Source of the DNA: Scilla litardierei
Lineage: Eukaryota; Streptophyta; Magnoliopsida; Asparagales; Asparagaceae
Assembly (NCBI GenBank): GCA_030789695.1
Contig: CM061141.1
Location: forward strand, 276,465,871 to 276,529,870
Reading direction: 5' to 3'
Length of the DNA: 64,000 nt
Part shown: positions 44,646 to 56,636 of the stretch, in pieces
How the letters are laid out: the number at the start of each line of letters is the position of its first letter
Position numbering within the stretch: position 1 is the stretch's first letter
Made by a program: the position numbers and the translations under genes
The notes under the pieces: generated by a model
What the model saw: the letters and a program-made list of their open reading frames with translations, nothing else
Told to the model about the DNA's origin: nothing
Database searches by the model: none

Positions 44646-46205
44646 TTCTTTCCCTTAGTTTTTGTTTTTGTTTTTATTTTTTCTTTTCCTATTCAAAAAA
44701 ACTAAATAAATATGTTTTTAATTCTATTAAAATACAAACGCATAAAAATCTGATGGGTTCTTCCTTCTACAGGTCGAACAATGAGGAGAGCATGTTAAAC
44801 GATGAAATGAAGGAGAAGGAACCAAGGGAAGAGCACCTTAGAGCAAAACAAGCTTGGGGGAAAGAGTTCTAGGTGACTCGACGGAGTAGGTACCCTACTC
44901 GGTCGAGCTGCAGAGATCTGGAGGAGACATGCAAAAACGCTCTCTAGAAATCAAACTCGACTCGACTGAGTATCACCCTACTCGGTCGAGCTACAGTCAG
45001 AGCTACAAAAAACTGGAGGAACATGGAAAAAGTTGCTTTGGAAATTAATTATGACTCGACCGAGTATCACCTTACTCAGTCAAGCTACATACATAGCCCA
45101 AAAACATCGAAAAAGAGCACTCTGTTTCTAATTCGACTGGACCGAGTAGCTTCACCACTCGACCGAGCTGCAGGAGGAGTCCAAAAGTGCTAAAAAGGGT
45201 GCTCTAAAAGTTTAATGGACTCGACTAAGTAGCTACCCTACTCAGCCGAGCTGCAGGGAGAGCAAAAGAGAGCTGAAAATTTCAATTCAGCTCGACCGAG
45301 CTAAGTAAGCTGCTCGGTCGAGTACTATGGCACAATTTCTGGGCTTAATATTTAAATTTTTATATCTTTTATTACTCGACCGAGAAGATATCGCTGCTCT
45401 GCCCGTGCAGCGACTTACTCAGCCGGGGCCCACAAATTAACCGAGCTCGACTCGCCCTTTATAATTCGAATTTGACTCGGGCTACCCTAATCCTAATCGA
45501 AATCAACCTCCCCCCAATTCCCGAGTCCCCCCTAAACCCTAGCCTTACTCGACCCGACCCTTCCGTCGCTCGGACCGCCTCTCCCCTATCTCTCTATTTC
45601 TCTCTCTCCTCCTATCCCTCTCTCCATCTCCCTCTATCTCTCTTCACCCCTCCGTCGCATTAGCTCCTGCAACTCGTCGGAGCAGCACCGCCGGTGCCAC
45701 CCAGCACCGGCGATGCATTCCCCACTCCTCCCCCTCCTTACTCCTCTCTCTCTCTCTCTCTTTCTCTCCCTCTCTCTTTCTCTCCCTCTCTCTCCCTCTC
45801 CCCTAAAACCCCAGATTTGCCGAAGCTTTGTCATGTGCGCCGCCCGAGCACACCCGTGCTCGGGCCGTGTAGCCCACACCACCCCCCTCTTCATTCCCTA
45901 TATCTCCATCTCCCTATCTCTCTTTATCACCCCCAATTCCGAATCCCCTACCCAAAATTTTTCCTATTTTTGAACCCCAAACCCGATTAATTTTCGACAT
46001 TGCCTAATACTATTTTCATATCTTATTGCATGTATATTTAGAACTCTTCGAGGAGGAGCTCGGTTTGGATCAGCTTGGTGGATCGCTCGAAATTGAGGCT
46101 TCGCACGTGCATTTCACTTTACTTTCGTAGCGACGCTCGTATATCAGTATACTCCTTCCATTTTTATTTTCTATACCATAGCTAGCTGTTTTCACCATTT
46201 GCACG
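44646..46205 (+). promoter_or_regulatory. Putative internal promoter and leader of Athila-B ORF-1
   Basis: No coding sequence. The CTCGACCGAG word array (44875-45455) ends three bases upstream of TTTATAAT (45458-45465), a TATA box. CT-rich blocks follow at 45568-45650 and 45739-45802 (CTCTCTCTCT-type), typical of plant 5' leaders. ORF-1 starts at 46206. The layout mirrors the LTR. Confidence 0.62.
44875..45455. repeat. Internal CTCGACCGAG word array, Athila-B
   Basis: About a dozen words, in five facing pairs spaced roughly 95-100 bp apart (GACTCGACnGAGTA..CTACTCGGTCGAGCTGCAG), separated by unrelated sequence. Same word family as the Athila-B LTR. Confidence 0.85.
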
Positions 46206-48057
46206 ATGCCTCCTCGCCTTAGGCTGAGGAAGCCTCTGTCAACGAAGAGGAAGGCCACCACTGGTCCCTCCTTTTCTCGGCCAGCACGACGCCCATGTCG
46301 TGCACGTTCACCCACACCCGAGGAATACTTGGACGATTCGTCGTCCTCGTCCGACTCGTCACGATCCACTTCCCCTGCACCTCTAGCCATAGTGGCTCAA
46401 CACACCACCCACACTACTGCTCCACCCATCCCCACCACCACTCCTCCATCCCGTCCAGTTCTTCCACCACCTACCCTGAGGACGTATGCCATCGTCTTCA
46501 GGGACGACGCTCACCACGAGCGTTTCATCGCCATGTCCCACCGCACCATCGTCCCTACCTGCTTCACACACATCCCCACCCTCCAGCGCCTTGGACTCTT
46601 ACAGGGTCTCCACAGGCTTTACCAGGTCATAGGTTTTGACCGCCTCCTTGCCACCCATGCCCGCACATACACACGCCTCATACTTGAGGCGTTGAGCTTA
46701 CCCGCATGTCCATCATCAGGCCGCACGGTAAGCGTCACTGGATATATCTTCTAGGAACCCACAGCGAGCAGCACCTTTACCTGCCCCGCCCCGACCTCAC
46801 CATGTCGCCCTGGTCATGCTTGACTGGCTCATTTCCCGCATTTTTCTGATCCCTCCCATCCACGTACTTGAGCCACCTAGAGCACCAGTCGCCGACGACA
46901 TTGACGACTGGGTGCTCAGTTCTGATGGGGACGAGCCCGACATTGTTGCCCTCGTGGTAGCCTAGCCTGCCCAGCCCGCACAGCCTACACATCCACCCCC
47001 ACCAGGGAGCACTTCTATCCCCACTTCTGTCAGTGCCCCCCATCACCACCACCGTAGAGACCTCGGGGACGGTCCACACCTTTTCCCCTGAGGTCACTAC
47101 CCATGTCTCTACCATGCCCGAACCTAAGGACACAGTTGTCTCCGGTGCTCCTGATTTCACTTCATCCACCTTTTCGGAGCCTGCAAGTTCTGCCATTCCT
47201 GAACCCACCGCCTCACCTATTTAGAAGCCCGTTGCTGCCAGCACACTTCCCGCACCTATGGACGTCCTCACTTCCCTTCCTACCACTCTAGGGTCCACAG
47301 TCTCACTACCTAGCACAACCTTTACACCAGCATCAGCCGTACTTTTTGAGAGCATTGCTATGTCTGTCACCATTTCTGTTGCCACGAAGTCTCCCATTTC
47401 TGATGATGATGCTACTTCTGTCTCTACACCAGATCTCGGTTCCATTCCACTCACATCCTCTTCAGTCGAGATCCCAGCAAGACCACCCTCCCCTAACCTT
47501 CATTTCAGACCCCGGGTATCACTCTCTCGTGGGCACCCTACGAGGGTGGTTTCTAGTAGTTAACGCCCATCTCTCAGCTCCTGGACCATGAACACACATC
47601 TTTCTACGATGGAGACCGATGTTGTCACCTGAGGCATACCTTTGACACCCTCGTGACCTCACTCTCCTCTTTTCAGCAGTCCGTGGAGCGGGACCTCACC
47701 GAAATTCTAGATATTCTTAGGCAGCAGAGTGCACCTCCTGTTATACTTGCACCAGCCCCTCCTCCCAGGCCAGACAATGTCCCTTCTATCCCTCCCGCAC
47801 TGCTTACTTCACCCCACTCTCAGGCTTCTATAGGGCATGTCACTTCTTCCACTAAGTCGGTTGCACCACAGCTGGAGACTTCTGTTATTGACACACGTGT
47901 TCTCACACCTGTCGACAGTCCAGATGTCCCACCTTGTTCTGAGCATGATGTCTCTTCTGTTACCTTACCGGCCGACACACCCGTCAAGCCTACACCTTCT
48001 GTGCCTGATGTTCCTATCTCTGGTCCCCAGCAGTCGGACCCATCATCATCCACTTAG
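46206..48057 (+). pseudogene. Athila-B accessory ORF-1, core deleted, Ser/Thr/Pro-rich C-terminus
   Basis: ATG at 46206 (MPPRLRLRKPLSTKRKATTG) gives an Arg/Lys-rich N-terminus, a Ser-rich stretch and the start of the ATHILA ORF-1 core (TYAIVFRDDAHHERFIAMSH, LQRLGLLQGLHRLYQVIGFD). At about 46700 the frame jumps past the middle of the core, which Athila-A retains, to a later segment (MSIIRPHGKRHWIYLLGTHS in a shifted frame). From 46860 to 48057 shifted frames encode a long Ser/Thr/Pro-rich region with a short helix (SFQQSVERDLTEILDILRQQ). Broken by stops and frameshifts. Confidence 0.75.
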
Positions 48058-49875
48058 GGTGATGCCACTGCTTGATCCTTACACTATTTATGCTCATGTT
48101 ACCCCTTAGTCATTTGCGTGCCCATCTGTCTCTTCGGGGCCCTGTCCTTGCATAGATTGGGAGATGACCTTTTTGCACCACTTGTATATATTCCATCATT
48201 TTGCATTTACATATATTCCATATGCATCATTTTCATCATATGCATGCATGTTCATATTTTTGTTTCTTAGGCATTAGGTCATGCATCTGCATCTACATTT
48301 CTTCTTTTCTTTGCATAGTTTAGCTTTTATTTTATTATTTTACTTTTATTTACCACCCGCCCACCCAGCCTCATTTTCACTTCTTACCAGCATGTTCTCA
48401 GCAGTGAGGACACTTCTATTTTTAGCTTGGAGGATGAGTGCTATCGCTTTTAGTTTCATTTTTCTCCAATTTCTTTCATTTTACACCTTTTTATTTTTAT
48501 TTTTCACCACTTTTCCACCGTTTCATTTTTTAGCATCATATTTTCCATGTTTGATATGCTTGCATGCATGCTTTTATTTTATTTTCTCTGCCATTCTTTT
48601 CCCCTTTTGCTAGATATATTTCGAATGATAATATCTCTCTTAGCTTTAGTAATTATCACGATGCTTACTACTCTTGCCATGCTACTTAGAGTATTTCAAT
48701 GTCTTACTATTCATTTGCTTGAATATATATTCTATTCACAATCTTTCTATATAAATGCATGAAATGAATTGAAACTGAATGTATGCAGTAGTATTTAGTA
48801 TGCCTATGTTAGATATACACCAAGCTTCACGCATCATTAGAATATTTGAAGCATTTGCCTTGTTATCTTATTCACTTCTTATTTCATGCCTGCTATTATT
48901 GTATGCCTTACCGAATGACTTCATTATTTGTTGAAATGAATGAAAATATCCATGCTTGCTTATGAGTTTAGTTTGAGTGCTATCTTATTGAACCATTGTG
49001 CACATCTTATGAGTGAACCGAGTGATTATATTATTTCTTTCTCCACATAACTTATTATTCTCTACATGTCACTTGAGTTCACCCCCTTTGCAGCTACTTA
49101 TACCGCATCAACTTCCCAAAAATCCCAGAAGAAAAGTTAGCCCCAAAAAACCAAAAAGGAGCCAAAATATATGTATATCCTACTGCTCCTACAAAAAAAG
49201 ATCGAAAAAGTTCAAAAAAAAAAGAAAAGAAAAATACTTCCTAAATCTTATTACTTGGAGCTACACATATACTTGGGAAAAAGCCACAAAAATTCCTTCA
49301 TTATTCCTTAGATGCGATGCGTCACGCTAAGCTTAGGGGGTGAATCCATTTGATTATACAGCTGAGTGTGACATTAAAGTGGAGTTGTGCACATTTGAGA
49401 TATTTGATAATGCTCAGACTTTGCGAAATATATTAGCTATGGAGATTTTTCATGATTTGAGACGAATATATAAATGCCAAGATCCTTATTCTATTCTTTA
49501 TTGCATGCTTGGTATGGCTCTTATATGCTTCATTTATTTATATTGATTGAAAAGTGTGTTGCCAACATTGGTATACTAAACTCTATGAATTACATGATGT
49601 GGATATGAATTGATTGCATGAATTTAGAGGATCCCTTCCTTTGTTGTTAAATGCTTGCAAGTAATATGTTTAGCTAAGATACACAATTCAAATTAGCATA
49701 TGATCCATCTTCGAAGTATTGTGATATGTCACTATGGCTTGAGATCTGACCAAATACTCTAGCACTCCACTCCATTTTCCATTCTTTTTCTATTTGTTTT
49801 ATTTTCATCGCCCGGTGCGCCTCCTATTTGTCTTCCTCGAGGATGAGTAAGAGATAAGCTTGGGCGATTTCGATA
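48058..49875 (+). other. Athila-B 3' untranslated region
   Basis: 1.8 kb of T-rich then A-rich sequence without a gene. It ends with GAGGATGAGTAAGAGATAAGCTTGGGCGATTTCGA, given here only for its purine-rich AAGCTTGGGCGA part, the presumed polypurine tract next to the 3' LTR. Confidence 0.55.
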
Positions 49876-50622
49876 TGTCCATATTTTACATGTTTTTATC
49901 GCATCATTTCATGTCATATTCGCCTCCAAACTCCATATTTTCACATATTATTGCGCTTCTAACGCCATATTCGAGGGTTACATAGCTTTATCGATTTTTA
50001 GGAGTTTTGGTGCGAATTGGAGCTTTTTTGGGACATGGAAACATCCTGGATGTCTAAGACGTCATTGGCAAGGCTCCTTGGGAGTTTACCGAGGTATGGA
50101 ACAAGATTGGCGGAGAAGAGGAGAAGAGAGCGAGAGAAGGCTTCAGCCCAGTTCAGTTTCCCATGTGACTCGACCGACTAGCATCAGCTACTTGGCCGAG
50201 CTGACACGCAGAGATCACACAGGAAACGGCCTCACCGTACTCGACTGAGCAGACAGCTGACTCGACCCGAGTCGCACCAAATTGAGTTATGACTTTGAGC
50301 TTTTCTCCAAGGCACTCCAGCTCGACCGAGCAGCAAAGCAACTCGACCGAGCAGCTCACCTACTCGACCCGAGTCGTCAAGAAACCGAGCAGTGTTTTGG
50401 AGAAAGTTCTGATCTACTGTAGCTAGACTGAGTAGGGGGGCTACTCGATCGAATAGCATGTATCATCCATAAGCAGAAGTAGCAGCAAGTAGAGCCTATA
50501 GCCGACTCGATCGAGCAGGTTCCGCTACTCGATCGAGTAGCGCGACCAGCTTAGTTGGTGGGCCCAGGTGCCCAGATTTTCTAAGATTTTTTGGGATTTC
50601 TACCTTATATTAAGCACGTTTT
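49876..50622 (+). repeat. 3' LTR of Athila-B, left part
   Basis: TGTCCATATTTTACATG start; matches the 5' LTR closely. Palindromic words at 50167-50540. Cut at 50623 by Copia-D; the right part should lie beyond the window. Confidence 0.88.
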
Positions 50623-51045
50623 TGTTGAGTATTGGACTCCCCGGATTTGGTTTTGGATGATGAGCAAACATAAATAAATCGTGAACTAACACTTTATGAG
50701 CGCAGCTATGGAGATCGTCGCCAAATTCACGTGAACATCCAAAGCGACTTCTCAAGACTTCTCAAAGCACGTATTCATATGCCTAAAGCTTCGTTGAAGC
50801 TTTTGGATCACTTTAGAAGTCATGAAGATTCGATTGAAGCTTTTGAAGACGGTTTCGTCAAGTTTTATTAATAGTCTTTAAGCTTCTTTCGTAGTATGTT
50901 AAGCCTTGAGTAGATCTTACGTCTTAAATCTTCATAACGCTTATATCTTAGCTCTAGGATCTTAGTAGAAGTCCATTCTAACTTCCCCGAAGCATCGCGC
51001 TTCGATTCGGACTTCTTGTGCATGTTAGTTGGTTCAAGAAGAAGA

Positions 51046-51570
51046 ACTGACCGACTAGATGGTGATCTAGTCAGTCGACAAAGCTTCTTGGACCGACTAG
51101 TTTCAGTCAGTATTTTTCTTGCTCGGTACTGTTTACAGTTAGTCGGTCTACATTGACTCACCGACCGACTAGTTTGTGAACTAGTCGGTCAGTGATGCTT
51201 CTTTGACCGACTAGTTGAGCTTTACTGTACATGCCAATTTTCTCCTGAGCTACTGTTTATCGTTAGTCGGTCTAAGAACGTTTGGCGACCGACTAGTTGA
51301 TGATCTAGTCGGTCAACATTTGTTCTTGGACCGACTAAATCAATTTGTATTCAGACTAATAGTTTTTGACTCTTAGTCGGTCTAAGTTAACTGACCGACC
51401 GACTAGTTGAGAAACTAGTCGGTCGGAAAGTCTTCTTGGACCGACTAGTTCTTTAGGTCTGAAATTTCATCTGTTCACTGTTCATCACTTAGTCGGTTCA
51501 TGTTGTTTCACCGACCGACTAGTTGATGAACTAGTCGGCAGTGGTTGTTCTTTGACCGACTAATTGCTTC
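51046..51570. repeat. CCGACTAGT palindromic tandem array, Copia-D LTR
   Basis: About five units of 111-116 bp. Each has a hairpin core such as CGACTAGTTGATGAACTAGTCG, plus an outlying GGACCGACTAGTTC and TTAGTCGGTCTA. About twenty words in total. The array ends some 50 bp upstream of the TATA box. Confidence 0.88.
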
Positions 51571-51617
51571 AGATTTCTATCCGTTGGGATTTGACCTAGC
51601 TCGTTTTTATGGGACCC

Positions 51618-51625
51618 TATAAATA
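51618..51625 (+). promoter_or_regulatory. TATA box of Copia-D LTR
   Basis: CCCTATAAATACGAAG, sense strand, just after the array. Confidence 0.65.
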
Positions 51626-52390
51626 CGAAGCTTGGTCATTTCTCTCTAGGTTAGAGCTGCTATTAAGAGACTTATTCAGATTGAAAGAGTTAGAGATTGA
51701 AACTCATTTCCAAAGTTCTCTTTCTAACAAGAAATCATTCTCTCCCTCATTTGAGATCTAGAATCCATCTTGAGAGAACTTTGTTCTTATTGAGCCATCC
51801 AAGCTATTGCTTGAATCAAGTCTCCTACTCATTCCTAGGCACCCATTGCTGCTCATATTGGTGGTGCTAGGTCTTGGTGACTTCTCCTTCCTCAAATCCC
51901 TCCTTGCCCTAATTCGGTAAGAATACTCAAGGTATAGGATTTGTGGTAAGTTGTTGTTTATTTCTTATAAACTCAATTGTTGCTTTTGATTCTCTCGGTT
52001 GTGAGAGAAGGTTGTGATCCCGGGTTGTGGGATTCACTATTGCTATTGATTGTATGATTTGATCTTGTGAAGGTTTTTCACAAGATATTCATAGTGGAAA
52101 TCTTGGGTTAGGGTTTCTAACCTAAGTATCCGGAGGGGATCCGGGTGGTTGGGACGTAGGATCACCGGGAACAAGTCGGGGAGACTTGGGTGGATCCGAA
52201 CCCAGTAATATCAATTGTTTGCATTGAATATTTGTTGTTGTCAATTTTAGCTTCCGCATTTGTTGGTAGTAGTTTGCACGATAAATAGGAATTATACTCC
52301 TTGTTATTTTAAAGTACTATTCACCCCCCTCTAGTACTTGTGCAGTAGCTTTCAGGGCATTACATTTATTATCAGAGCCAAGTCTACGCT

Positions 52391-53498
52391 ATGTCTGCCA
52401 ACGACAACAAGACCGTTCGTCCACCTTCCGACTATAGCACCTTCAGGAACCGTGAAGGAGCATCTTCGGTGATGGAATGACATTCCTCAACGAGGCCTCC
52501 ATTCTTCAACGGTACCAACTACGGGTACTGGAAATGCCGGATGGAAAATTTCCTCCGGAGTGCGTCTCTATGGAGGACCACGATGAAGGAATACGCCGAG
52601 CCCGCCGAAGAAGACTTTGAGAACTGGACTCCCGCGGAGGTCGCCGCGGAGGTAAGCAATGCCAAGGCAATGAACGTGCTTTGGAGCCCGAGGATTTCAA
52701 CAAGATATGCACCTGTAAGAGTGCATATCAAATATGGAACTCCCTCATCATATTACATGAATGGACGAGTAGGGTAAGAGACTCTAAACTCGTTGTAGTC
52801 AATAAAGATTACGAGATGTTTCATATGCAACAGGGTGAGAAGATGAAGGAGTATTATGCTCGCTTCGTCGACATCATAAACGAGTTAGAGGCTCTCGGCA
52901 AAACCTACACCCAAAAAGAGAAATGTTCGAAGCTTATAGAAGGACTTCCTTATAGTTGGGAAAAGCGCACCTTCGCCATCGAGGAAGGTAACGATATGAA
53001 CAAATATACCGTTGTTCAACTAATGGGTACCTTGATGTCTTACGAGGTACGCAAGGATAGCAAGTTGAAGTTGTAGGAAAAGATGAAGTCCTACCTAAAG
53101 CAAGACGAGCCAAAGAAGAAGGCTATTGCTTTCAAGGCCGCTCCATCCACATCCACATCAACCGATGATGAAGACTCGGAAAACGAGTTGGACTTGGAGT
53201 CCATGGCACTCATGGCCAAGAAGTTCAACCGTTTCTTCCGAAAAGGTAACTATAAGAACAAAGGTAAATTTGGTTCTTCTAACGCATCCTCCTCTCCTTT
53301 GTGTTTCAAGTGCAATAAGCCAGGACACATGAAAGCGGAGTGTCCTCTAAATAAGCAAAAGGAGAAGTGGAAGGCGCCGAAATTCGATAAGTCCAAGAAG
53401 TACAAAAAGGGGTACAAAAAGGGACTTGTCGGAGCAACATTCACCGACTCCGAGGATTCCTCAAGCGGAGAGTCGGACGATGAGCAAGTGGAGCAAGC
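52391..53498 (+). pseudogene. gag: Copia-D gag
   Basis: ATG at 52391 (MSANDNKTVRPPSDYSTFRN), an in-frame TGA after SSVME, then PFFNGTNYGYWKCRMENFLR. A frameshift near 52680 joins NAKAMNVLW to LEPEDFNKICTCKSAYQIW. UBN2 gag continues to QLMGTLMSYEVRKDSKLKL, a stop, then MKSYLKQDEPKKKAIAF and the zinc knuckle CFKCNKPGHMKAEC. It is cut at GESDDEQVEQA by Athila-G. It would bind RNA and form particles if intact. Confidence 0.87.
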
Positions 53499-54425
53499 TG
53501 ACCGGCACCCCGCTTGCGTTGCGGCGGCGCGGTGTCGTTTACCGCAAGTTTCACGGTTAGTGTAGGGTGTGGGAATATCGAACTCAGGGAGGCGAGGTTG
53601 TGCTTGGGTCAGATAGGACCTAAATCACCCCGAGGGGGTGAGCAAGCCCGAATCGGTGAATGGTTGTCATGAAAGGAAATAAAAGGGTATGAACAACAAG
53701 AAAGAAACCCCGGGACTTTGTTTTCCAGCCCGACGAGAGACTCTCGCCGATGCGGCCTACGGGTATGGATAGCGATCGGGATTAGGGTCTAATGGTGAGA
53801 CGTTGCCTCTGAAAGTGGTACCGGTGTCCCATGGGCCCGATATTCCGGTCGGTGCCCAGGATGATACACCGGACTTCCCGGATTCGATCAGTGGGCACTC
53901 CCGTGTCCATTAACACTGATCGATCCCGGGAGCACTAAGCTCGCAACGATATCTCCCAACGTCTCATCCTGCCACTCCCGCGTGCTAGGATTCGGCGTCT
54001 ACGCTAAGGGTGTGAGCTATGGCTAGGGAGTCAACCGCCAAGTTTATTCCCCCTTTGCCCAACGGTCAAAGGCGGTCTTTTTCCCGCCGATGACAATGAA
54101 ACACCCCGCGTAACTGTTAGATTCCTACTCCCTATCGATTTCCTAACCCTATGGACAGATCGGGAAGAGCCCCCGAAGGGGTTTCCACCAAAATCTCAGA
54201 TTTGGGAACTACTCACAAAAATTCATGAAAAAGCGATCTAAATGAAATTTAACCGTTGGAATCATAATCAGACAATTGCAATGCGGAAGTAATGGAGTAA
54301 TAAAGACAATACTAAAATTTTAGAAAGATCTGAAAACTTACAAAAAGAGTAACAATTACAGCCGTCACAAGGAAATAAAACAGTAGAAAAAACAACAGCT
54401 CCCGTTTCTGGAACCCTAGGGGTTC

Positions 54426-54433
54426 TATTTATA
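54426..54433 (-). promoter_or_regulatory. TATA box of Athila-G 3' LTR
   Basis: Minus TATAAATA, 11 bp from the first palindromic word. Equivalent box in the 5' LTR at 63619-63626. Confidence 0.68.
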
Positions 54434-54444
54434 GACCTTCGCAT

Positions 54445-54814
54445 CAACCGATCGGTTGACAAGTCAACCGATCGGTTGATCCGTTACAAATTAATAACAG
54501 AAAACGGCGAGCTTTCACCCGATCACATGAACCGGTCGGGTGAGTTCTTGAGTGACCGGTTGGATCTTGGAGCAGTCAGGTGAATCGATCGGTTCGACTT
54601 CCGTGTCTTCAGCTCTTCTTTTTCAGCTACAGATGAACCGATCGGGTGAGAGTCACCCGATCGGTTGGCGTTTGCTTCGAGAAAACAGAGAACAGCCCCC
54701 GCTGAACCGGTCTGCGAACCGGTCGGGTGACTTCTTTGTGAGCTGTGGCAGAGACCGGGTGGTGCACGCGTGCATCACCCGATCGGTTGGAGATGGCCAA
54801 CCGACCGGGTGAGG
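54445..54814. repeat. ACCGATCGGTTGA palindromic word array, Athila-G 3' LTR
   Basis: About fourteen words. The first two are the perfect 16-bp palindrome TCAACCGATCGGTTGA; others are ACCGATCGGGTGA and ACCGGTCGGGTGA types, mostly in facing pairs. Confidence 0.9.
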
Positions 54815-55073
54815 GGCTAAAAGATGAATTCTTTGGCGTTTGACCCCCTGGATCACGCGTGACTTCTCCCGTTGCTCCGGGGACTTGGGATATCATCGTT
54901 AAACGTCCCCTACGTGGTCAATCCCCTGCAATCATGGATAAACAAAGAAAAGTGAAAGAAAACGGGAAAATACACGAAAACAAATAAGAGACGGCGGAAA
55001 AACACGGCGAAACACAAAAGAAAACGTGTGTGAATATATGAAATATAAACGCACGTCAAAATCCCCCAAGCTG

Positions 55074-56636
55074 AACTCTTCCTCGTCCTCGAGGAAGACG
55101 AGTGAGAGTAGGAGCTCGGAAGGGAAAAATAGAGAGGAAGAAAGAAGAAGAAAACTCTAAGCCCTAGATCGTCCATCAGAGCCACCAAAATCAAAAACGA
55201 CACACCAAGCAAGCAAACGCCAAATCACACCACTAAACCTAGGAAAGCGAGTCCAAATAAGTGTCGTGGGTCCACGCAGTGAAGCGCGAGTGAGCGTGGT
55301 CGTGTGCTAGCAAATGGTGATGCTTTCTACGATGTGCTATGAGGCTCGATATACACAAATCCAAGATATGACCCAAAATATCGATCCGAATTGAATTAAG
55401 CGGCGAATATAAGTTCAAGCATGCATGAGAAGAGTGAGAATAGAAGAGTATCATGCATCGGGGACTCCACAACTAGGGTTAAGGAAATCACGCCACTATA
55501 GCCTAGATACTAGCTAAAAAGTTCCTAAGCCAAGTGTTTTCGATAACGACGGGGGTTGAGATGATGTGGAGAAGAACACTCGGTGCAAATTCTCGCCTTC
55601 CCTTTATTCTTGGCAAGTATGAAAAAATATTCACACAGAAATTTTTTTGGGCTTTGGGCATTTGTATTTTTTTGGATTTTTGGGCTATACACAATTTTTC
55701 TTTTCTTTTCTTTTTGGGTTTTTCTTTTCTTTTCTCCTTTTTTTTTGGATTTTTGGCTATACACATGTGTACTCTCCCAAGTGGGAGAACGGTACACGAC
55801 GAGGGGATTTGCACCAAGTAAAACAAAAAAGAAGTCGAAACCTAAACACTCGGGCAAAGGAAACTATTCTCGCTAAATAGAGCATAGGCTAAATGGGTTA
55901 TCCTAGTCCTTAGTTGTGGAATCCCGACGCATGCGAATTGAAGTATACGATATAAATATAGCATGCATATAGTGGAAACAAATACCGCATATTCAAATCG
56001 GAGCATGATAATCTAGGGGTCATTCCTGGACAGGTATATAAAGTAAAATCACAAAGCAGAAGCACACCAAATGCTAGTCATGACACACGACTCACAAAAA
56101 GCTAAGTGGACCCGCGATGCATGAAATGCAGGGCTCGAAATCCTAGGGTTAGTGAGTGTGATTATCGATGCAATGCTAGGTGTGTGTGGCTTTGTGGCGA
56201 TTCATCATAGGATTCATCTCTAGGAGAAAGAGCTAAAAAGAAGAAAAGAAAAAAAATAAAAACACGATGAAAACGACACAAAAAACGAAAAGAAGGACTC
56301 AAATGACGCACACAGTGCGACTCCCCCAAGCTGAAGTTTGCATTGCCCTCAATGCAATATGAGTGAGTACGGGAGGGCAATGAAAATGGGGGGGAATACG
56401 CACTGACACAAAAAGAAATGAAAACGAGGAAAACACATAGATGAAACTGAAAAAGAAAGAAAGATCAAAATCAAAATCAAACAATACGAAAATAAAAATA
56501 AAACCACACGTCACGACACTCAAAAAATGAAAAACAAGCACACACACAAAAAATGAGAAAAACAAACAAAACACGACAGCATACCAAAATAGACGTCCCC
56601 CAAGCTAGACCAGAAAGTGCTAGCGAAATAATGTGA
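55074..56636 (-). other. Athila-G 3' untranslated region
   Basis: No gene. Contains long T-rich runs with TTTTTTGGATTTTTGGGCTA repeated around 55650-55770. A second CCCCCAAGCTGAAG (56321-56335) resembles the polypurine-tract context at 55065 and could be an old duplicate. Confidence 0.5.

Larger units (their letters stand above)
39910..50622 (+). mobile_element. Athila-B: second pol-less Athila element
   Basis: 5' LTR (39910-41759), intact primer site (41766-41783), gag-protease (41916-44584), post-pol sequence (44620-44640), palindromic array (44875-45455), TATA (45458), CT-rich leader, ORF-1 (46206-48057), 3' untranslated region, polypurine tract (AAGCTTGGGCGA, about 49857) and 3' LTR (from 49876, cut at 50623 by Copia-D). 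No RT, RNase H or integrase. It is inserted in Athila-A ORF-1. Confidence 0.88.
50623..52364 (+). repeat. 5' LTR of Copia-D (1742 bp)
   Basis: TGTTGAGTATTGG to GGGCATTACA. The palindromic array lies at 51046-51570 and the TATA box TATAAATA at 51618-51625. CACCCCCCTCTAGTACTTG lies near the end, as in the solo LTR. Confidence 0.9.
50623..53498 (+). mobile_element. Copia-D: 5' LTR and gag, cut by Athila-G
   Basis: LTR 50623-52364, primer site (52368-52380, TATCAGAGCC), gag from 52391. Gag is cut at 53498 by Athila-G, whose expected duplication is CAAGC (53494-53498). The remainder of this element lies right of the window. Confidence 0.88.
53499..55058 (-). repeat. 3' LTR of Athila-G (1560 bp)
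   Basis: Ends TGACCGG.. and ..GCACGTCA on the + strand; the polypurine tract abuts at 55059. TATA box TATAAATA at 54426-54433 (minus). Palindromic array 54445-54814 starts 11 bp upstream of it. Confidence 0.9.

Noticed and set aside
45634..45990. ORFs made of Ser/Leu or Arg/Glu repeats on both strands
   Set aside because: They come from CT microsatellites in the Athila-B ORF-1 leader.
51046..51570. Regularly spaced palindromic repeats resembling a CRISPR array
   Set aside because: Units are 111-116 bp, internally diverged, lie in a plant Copia LTR, and no cas genes exist here.
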